Positions 60,114-64,000 of a DNA stretch of 64,000 nt are shown here, in pieces. How positions within the stretch are numbered: position 1 is the stretch's first letter; each line of letters opens with the position of its first letter. The notes under the pieces were generated by a model. The model searched no databases and was not told the DNA's origin. It worked only from the letters and a program-made list of their open reading frames with translations. The DNA is taken from positions 4,301 to 68,300 of the forward strand of contig JAEZDC010000035.1 in assembly GCA_023429825.1 (NCBI GenBank), given 5' to 3'. This DNA is from Bacteroidota bacterium. Its GTDB lineage: Bacteria > Bacteroidota > Bacteroidia > Chitinophagales > Chitinophagaceae. The translations under genes and the position numbers were made by a program.

Positions 60114-60308
60114 TTAAGCTGCACATTGTTCATTACTAAAACATCTGTCCAGTTCTCTTTGTAGTTTATTGATCCTTTGTCTGCTCTTCCTTGCTTCAAG
60201 AAGACTTTTATTGATTCGAACTGCCTGAAAGTAATTTGTGTTCTCTGTTGATATCTGGTCTTGCAATAGCTGGATTGCAGGATTAACGTTGCCATTCTGC
60301 TGATTCAT
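60114..60308 (-). CDS. Small hydrophilic helical protein, 64 residues
   Basis: Begins with ATG at 60308. The composition is polar, with a probable coiled coil in 'RINKSLLEARKSRQRINKLQ' and a C-terminal 'CFSNEQCAA'. No family is recognised. An overlapping frame (60068-60295) is also open, but its product looks less protein-like. A stem-forming repeat overlaps the stop codon. I am not certain it is expressed. Confidence 0.4.
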   Translation of the reverse strand: MNQQNGNVNPAIQLLQDQISTENTNYFQAVRINKSLLEARKSRQRINKLQRELDRCFSNEQCAA

Positions 60309-60433
60309 AATTCATCGTTTATACTTGAAGATATCCTCCATAAGCGAACATCGTGCCCAAGTCCCTGGCGAAGAATAACGATCTTAATAGTGATTTGATC
60401 ATATTCCTGCACGATGAATGCTAAAATATTTAG

Positions 60434-60441
60434 TATATTTG
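60434..60441 (+). promoter_or_regulatory. -7 element TATATTTG for the radical-SAM gene
   Basis: Exact TAnnTTTG, 9 nt before the ATG at 60451. It supports that start over the in-frame ATG at 60418, which would lie upstream of the transcript. Confidence 0.45.
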
Positions 60442-60450
60442 TGCTTATAT

Positions 60451-61707
60451 ATGAATGCTGACCGTATCCATGAAAAACTTTCCATCCTTGCCGATGCCGC
60501 GAAGTACGATGTATCCTGTGCGTCCAGCGGAAGCAAACGGGAAAATCAAAACAAAGGCCTGGGGAATGCATCTAATGGCATCTGCCACGCATATACAGAA
60601 GATGGCAGGTGTGTGTCATTACTAAAGATCCTCCTGACCAATCATTGCATCTTCGATTGTGCGTATTGCGTCAGCCGTAAAAGCAATGATATCAAACGTG
60701 CCGCTTTTACCGTACAGGAGGTGGTCGATCTCACCATCAATTTTTACCGAAGAAATTATATTGAAGGGTTATTCCTCAGCTCGGGCATTTTTAAGAACGC
60801 AGATTATACCATGGAGCGATTAGTTCTCATTGCTAAGAAACTCCGTACAGAATATAAGTTCAACGGTTATATCCACCTGAAAGCCATTCCGGGCGCAAGT
60901 GAGGAATTACTTAAAGAGGCCGGATTGTATGCAGACAGGCTGAGTGTTAACATTGAAATGCCTACCGAGCAAAGTCTGAAGCTATTAGCGCCGGACAAAA
61001 GCCAGAAGGAGGTGTTTCAGCCGATGAAATATTTAAAGCAAGCTATCATTCAACATAAAGAAGAACAAAATGTTTTTAAGAGAGCTCCCATGTTTGCACC
61101 TGCAGGTCAAAGCACGCAAATGGTGATAGGAGCGACGCCTGAAACGGATCTCCAGATACTGTTCATGTCACATTTCTTCTACCAAAAGATGCGTTTGAAA
61201 AGAGTGTACTATTCAGGGTACGTGCCTATCAGCACAGATAACAGGTTGCCAGCGATCGGCACTCCTGTTCCTATGGTGAGAGAAAACCGTCTTTACCAGG
61301 CAGACTGGCTGATGCGGTTCTATGGCTTTAGGGTAGATGAAATCGTTTCTCCTGATCAACCGTTACTGGATATGGATATCGATCCTAAATTCAGCTGGGC
61401 TTTGCGTAATCTTCATCTTTTTCCAATAGATATCAATAGGGCAGACCTTCAATTGATCAAAAGAGTGCCCGGAATAGGAGTGCAGACAGCCAATAAAATA
61501 GTAGCGGCAAGAACGTACCAGTTACTTAATTGGGAGCATCTCAGAAAGATCGGCATCAGTCTTACCAAAGCCCGGTATTTCATCACATGCAATAGCCGGT
61601 ATTTCGAAAGGAGAGACCTGCAGCCAATGCAGATCAGGCAACAGGTACTTTCATCTGGTCGCAGTAAGTATCAGCCCAATTTCTCACCACAGCTCAACTT
61701 GTTTTAA
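60451..61707 (+). CDS. Putative DNA modification/repair radical SAM protein (TIGR03916 type)
   Basis: From the ATG at 60451 the protein has 418 residues. The radical-SAM cluster motif is 'NHCIFDCAYC' (Cys66, Cys70, Cys73, spacing CxxxCxxC). The N-terminus 'KLSILADAAKYDVSCASSGS' and the phrase 'APMFAPAGQSTQMVIGA' are typical of the family. A helix-hairpin-helix ('LIKRVPGIGVQTANKIVAAR') near 340-360 is expected to hold DNA. In other bacteria it is paired with the protein encoded next, often linked to a uracil-DNA glycosylase domain. The reaction is not established. The two stop/start codons adjoin, so they form an operon. Confidence 0.93.
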   Translation: MNADRIHEKLSILADAAKYDVSCASSGSKRENQNKGLGNASNGICHAYTEDGRCVSLLKILLTNHCIFDCAYCVSRKSNDIKRAAFTVQEVVDLTINFYRRNYIEGLFLSSGIFKNADYTMERLVLIAKKLRTEYKFNGYIHLKAIPGASEELLKEAGLYADRLSVNIEMPTEQSLKLLAPDKSQKEVFQPMKYLKQAIIQHKEEQNVFKRAPMFAPAGQSTQMVIGATPETDLQILFMSHFFYQKMRLKRVYYSGYVPISTDNRLPAIGTPVPMVRENRLYQADWLMRFYGFRVDEIVSPDQPLLDMDIDPKFSWALRNLHLFPIDINRADLQLIKRVPGIGVQTANKIVAARTYQLLNWEHLRKIGISLTKARYFITCNSRYFERRDLQPMQIRQQVLSSGRSKYQPNFSPQLNLF

Positions 61708-62472
61708 ATGGTTACGCTTGTTTATGATGGTACTTTCGACGGGTGGCTAACCGCCGTATTTGAGGTGTATGAGTACAAATTCAGAGATCCACTGATCGTT
61801 ACAGAAGCAAGGTTTCAGCCCAATGTATTCGCTGCTAAACACGGTGTAATTACCAGCGATGAGAAAGCAGAAAGGGTTTGGAAAAGCCTTAAGCAAAAGA
61901 TGAGTCATAACGCACAAAATCAACTATACCATTCATTTCTGTGTGAAGAAGAGGGATTTGAAAACACCCTTTTGCATTATGTTCAATATACCTTTTCTGC
62001 CAATAGAACTGTTGAACATGATTACAGCCATCGTGCCGTTCTCCAGGTAAAACAAACAGCCCATAAAGTGCACAGGGAGAGGCATAGGATGGAGGCTTTT
62101 ATCCGGTTTCAACTCACCCAAGACCAATTATATTATGCTGTAATTCAACCCGATTATAATGTATTGCCTCTGCTGGAAACACATTTTAGAAAACGCTATG
62201 CCGATCAGAAATGGATGATCTATGATGTACATCGCAAGTATGGTTTGTTTTATGATCTCCGGAGTGTAACCCAGGTCTCTGTTAGTTTCAATGAAGGAGA
62301 TGGAATGGATATCTCGGCTTCGTACGATGAAAATGAACCTTTATATCAATCTCTTTGGCAACAATACTTTCAATCCGTAAACATCCAGGCCCGTAAGAAC
62401 ATGAAACTACACATCAAGCATATGCCTAAGCGATATTGGAAATATCTTACAGAAAAAAAGCCTGTCCCTTGA
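61708..62472 (+). CDS. TIGR03915-family putative DNA repair protein
   Basis: A 254-residue protein starting directly after the stop of the radical-SAM gene. It has the family N-terminus 'LVYDGTFDGWLTAVFEVYEY', the central 'TAHKVHRERHRMEAFIRFQL' (about 117-136), and 'FRKRYADQKWMIYDVHRKYG' (about 163-182). In many bacteria the same protein continues into a uracil-DNA glycosylase domain; here it stops at 254 residues, so that domain is absent. Its function is inferred only from the pairing. A weak GCCTGT/ACAGGC hairpin lies at the stop codon. Confidence 0.92.
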   Translation: MVTLVYDGTFDGWLTAVFEVYEYKFRDPLIVTEARFQPNVFAAKHGVITSDEKAERVWKSLKQKMSHNAQNQLYHSFLCEEEGFENTLLHYVQYTFSANRTVEHDYSHRAVLQVKQTAHKVHRERHRMEAFIRFQLTQDQLYYAVIQPDYNVLPLLETHFRKRYADQKWMIYDVHRKYGLFYDLRSVTQVSVSFNEGDGMDISASYDENEPLYQSLWQQYFQSVNIQARKNMKLHIKHMPKRYWKYLTEKKPVP

Positions 62473-62501
62473 AGAAACAGGCCTTTAATAACGCATTTAT
62501 C

Positions 62502-62741
62502 TTATTTCCCTTCAGGAAAAGATAAGTTACCATCACTCTGCGCTTCATCAGCATCTTTTTGCAGGTTATGCTGCATATTGGTCAGCCTGTCGCCGTCGTT
62601 ATCGGCGCTTTGTGCGGCCGCACCTTCCTGGGGATTTCTTGATCCGTCTTCATACGGTGAAGATGGACCTAACTGGTTTGCTTTCTCGCTTTCCGTCCTT
62701 TGAAACCCATCGTTATTTACGATATCCTTATTTCTATCCAT
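62502..62741 (-). CDS. Small acidic disordered protein, 79 residues
   Basis: Rich in Asp, Asn, Gln, Glu, Gly and Ser without hydrophobic core ('GSRNPQEGAAAQSADNDGDR'). No signal peptide. It is the last of four similar small genes on this strand. Function unknown; composition resembles hydrophilins, which protect against drying or osmotic stress. Confidence 0.6.
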   Translation of the reverse strand: MDRNKDIVNNDGFQRTESEKANQLGPSSPYEDGSRNPQEGAAAQSADNDGDRLTNMQHNLQKDADEAQSDGNLSFPEGK

Positions 62742-62750
62742 AAACTTGTT

Positions 62751-62966
62751 TTATTTCGCCTGATCATTATCTGCATTCTCTTCCTGGTCATGGGTACTCT
62801 TAGCTGCTGCCTGTGTTCCCAGATCTTCGTTAACAGGAGAGGGCACCTGCCGGTTTTGCGCATCCCCAATTCCCTGGGACGGGCCACCTTTAGCAGCAAG
62901 GTCTCTTTGTATGTCTGTCGATTCTGTCTTTATTCCACCCGGATCACTTTTGTGTTGAATTGCCAT
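62751..62966 (-). CDS. Small hydrophilic disordered protein, 71 residues
   Basis: Starts with ATG at 62966 ('MAIQHKSDPGGIKTES') and remains polar throughout, with Gly, Gln, Asp and Asn dominant. It ends 9 bp before the next small gene. A longer frame to 63074 would read through dispersed-repeat copy 7 and was rejected. No family recognised. Confidence 0.6.
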   Translation of the reverse strand: MAIQHKSDPGGIKTESTDIQRDLAAKGGPSQGIGDAQNRQVPSPVNEDLGTQAAAKSTHDQEENADNDQAK

Positions 62967-62992
62967 AACTCTGTTTTTATTTATTAATATTA

Positions 62993-63064
62993 CAGGCTTC
63001 AGCTTACATGGCATCGCCGGTTGCGTCGCATTACGTTCATCGTTCCGAACTATGAGCAGCATAA
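62993..63064 (+). repeat. Dispersed intergenic repeat, copy 7
   Basis: Reads GGCTTCAGCTTACATGGCAT, then CGCCGGTTGCGTCGCATTAC and TCCGAACTATGAGCA. It lies between two of the small hydrophilic genes. Confidence 0.65.
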
Positions 63065-63073
63065 AACGTTCCA

Positions 63074-63265
63074 TTAGTGATTGCTGCCTCGTTCGTGCCT
63101 GCTGCTGCCATTAGGCCTGCTGGGATTACTTTTTTCTTTGAGTGAACTTTTGCCAAGTTTCGTCACACCCAGCATAGGTTTGTCTTTATCTTTTAAGTCG
63201 CTGATGAATCCTTTGCTTTCCTGGTTAATATCTTGTTTTTGAAATGCTAGTTTATTTCGTTTCAT
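63074..63265 (-). CDS. Small basic protein, 63 residues
   Basis: A Lys/Ser-rich product ('MKRNKLAFQKQDINQESKGF', 'KEKSNPSRPNGSSRHERG') with no hydrophobic segment. Unlike its neighbours it is strongly basic. Function unknown; DNA or RNA contact is conceivable from charge only. Confidence 0.55.
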   Translation of the reverse strand: MKRNKLAFQKQDINQESKGFISDLKDKDKPMLGVTKLGKSSLKEKSNPSRPNGSSRHERGSNH

Positions 63266-63288
63266 AGCCTGTCATTTTAAAAATAAAA

Positions 63289-63318
63289 AAGGCTGACAGT
63301 CGTAAAACTGTCAGCCTT
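63289..63318 (-). terminator. Terminator of the Gly/Ser/Gln-rich protein gene
   Basis: Perfect 12-bp stem AAGGCTGACAGT/ACTGTCAGCCTT with a 6-nt loop, followed on the minus strand by TTTTTTA. It implies the gene at 63332 is transcribed separately from the three further downstream. Confidence 0.87.
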
Positions 63319-63331
63319 AAGATCTAAGTGG

Positions 63332-63715
63332 TTACCTGTTAGAGCCACCGCTTTCGCTACCTCTATTGCCTTGGTCGGAACCTCCTGATGAACCGCTACC
63401 TGAGCGATTCTGGTCAGATGAAGATCCACCTGAATTACCTTGACGACTTCCGCCCTGAGATTCCTGGTTGCCCTGGTTGGTTGTACTTCCGGAATTTCCA
63501 GTAGAACCTTGCATTCCCTGGGAACCCTGAGAATCGCTACGACCTTGTGCAGAACCTTGTTGCTGACCAGAACGAGATTCACTCATTTCTGTGTTTAGTT
63601 CATCTTCCTGGCCCAAGCCTTGGTTACGACTTGAAGGGTCTTGTGATGATCTGTTTAAATCATCCTGACGGCGATTTTGATCCTGGTTACGGTTGTCGTT
63701 ACTTTGATTTGGCAT
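63332..63715 (-). CDS. Low-complexity Gly/Ser/Gln/Asn-rich protein, 127 residues
   Basis: The protein has almost no hydrophobic residue: N-terminal Asn/Asp/Arg/Gln segments ('MPNQSNDNRNQDQNRRQDD') lead into Gly/Ser/Gln runs ('GSSSDQNRSGSGSSGGSDQG'). It has no signal peptide. It must be disordered in solution and is prone to phase separation or to bind water. Similar frames are found in soil Bacteroidota; no function is known. The good terminator supports expression. Upstream, 63716-64000 holds no further recognisable gene. Confidence 0.65.
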   Translation of the reverse strand: MPNQSNDNRNQDQNRRQDDLNRSSQDPSSRNQGLGQEDELNTEMSESRSGQQQGSAQGRSDSQGSQGMQGSTGNSGSTTNQGNQESQGGSRQGNSGGSSSDQNRSGSGSSGGSDQGNRGSESGGSNR

Positions 63716-64000
63716 AACAAACGGTTTTAATTTTTACAATATGGTAAGCTTTCAAGTGATTGATGTCGAAATTATTATGCCATTTATTTATGCTATTCAA
63801 TCTATTGTAAAACAAGAAGCAGCAAATCTGTCTGCTGCTTAATTGAGTACCGACATCTACATTGGCCTTGGAAAGCCTACTACACATAATAATATGTATT
63901 TGTTCATAATTTACATTATGTTAAACAGGCACACGGGGCTTTGCAATCAGCCATCCCTTCAAAACAGTTTTGTGAGAGAACATACAAAACTGCCCCTCCC

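Noticed and set aside
62751..63074. 107-residue form of the small hydrophilic protein
   Set aside because: The extra 36 residues are read from dispersed-repeat copy 7, so the ATG at 62966 is preferred.
63277..63582. 101-codon frame overlapping the Gly/Ser/Gln-rich gene in another frame
   Set aside because: It runs through the terminator hairpin and lacks the biased but consistent composition of the 127-residue product.
63716..64000. Gene at the right edge
   Set aside because: The open frames there are short, lack a start with context, and encode no recognisable sequence.

Overview
The window reads as a chromosomal segment of a member of the phylum Bacteroidota, most likely family Chitinophagaceae. 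The grounds are type IX secretion (T9SS) C-terminal sorting domains, TonB-dependent receptors with carboxypeptidase-like N-termini, a TamL-type lipoprotein, a HYC_CC_PP protein, -7 promoter elements of the form TAnnTTTG, few Shine-Dalgarno sequences, and the fused DAHP synthase/chorismate mutase usual in this phylum. Genus and species cannot be given from sequence alone. No tRNA, rRNA, CRISPR array or classical transposase was recognised.

Layout. 1-8.3 kb: divergent tamL (cut by the window edge) and a TrmH-family RNA methyltransferase, a DPP-IV-like S9 peptidase, homogentisate dioxygenase, small secreted or membrane proteins, a TolB-like propeller and a TPR lipoprotein. 8.4-24.3 kb: ribulose-phosphate epimerase, a T9SS cargo protein, a TonB receptor, a fructosamine kinase/bestrophin pair, a three-gene metal (probably copper) module with an HMA-fused TonB receptor, a pentapeptide-repeat protein, and an outer-membrane barrel followed by a LytS/LytTR two-component pair. 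24.3-30 kb: a carotenoid cluster (carH-like regulator, crtI, crtB, unknown, crtZ, crtY) with a divergent sterol-desaturase-family gene. 30-42.7 kb: housekeeping genes (SDR oxidoreductase, RlmI-like methyltransferase, aspartate kinase, class I FBPase, an orphan ABC ATPase, YfiT/Nudix, folC) and one large T9SS type B protein. 43-46.2 kb: TonB and an ECF sigma factor next to an anti-sigma-like membrane serine protease. 46.5-54.6 kb: aromatic amino-acid genes tyrA, a DEAD-box helicase, DAHP synthase/chorismate mutase, aroB, aroA and aroC. 54.6-63.7 kb: lipoamide dehydrogenase, a giant T9SS-exported PHP metallohydrolase, a radical-SAM DNA-repair pair, and four small hydrophilic disordered proteins.

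The most striking feature lies in aroC. Its chorismate synthase reading frame carries an in-frame 537-bp insert encoding a DUF559 (Vsr-like PD-(D/E)XK) nuclease domain. The insert is bounded by inverted copies of a hairpin repeat that encodes 'LTPNPSPKERG', and a further copy forms the C-terminus of the neighbouring aroA product. It looks like a protein-tolerated mobile element, possibly one whose nuclease spreads the repeat. A second unexplained signal is a family of strongly degenerate tandem arrays with a 21-bp period (two helical turns) at 9.1, 19.6 and 30.6 kb, the first holding exact phase over ten units. A third is a dispersed intergenic repeat with core TTGCGTCGCA, in at least seven copies.

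Regulation visible in sequence: many genes have TAnnTTTG only 4-10 nt before the start codon, which suggests leaderless or nearly leaderless mRNAs. The carH-like gene keeps every cobalamin-binding hallmark, and the same inverted repeat (GTTTAAA-N15-WTTAAAC) lies immediately upstream of both carH and crtI, so light-controlled carotenoid synthesis is the natural reading. Where an upstream ATG-less extension was possible, starts were chosen at the ATG that opens a signal peptide or conserved N-terminus.
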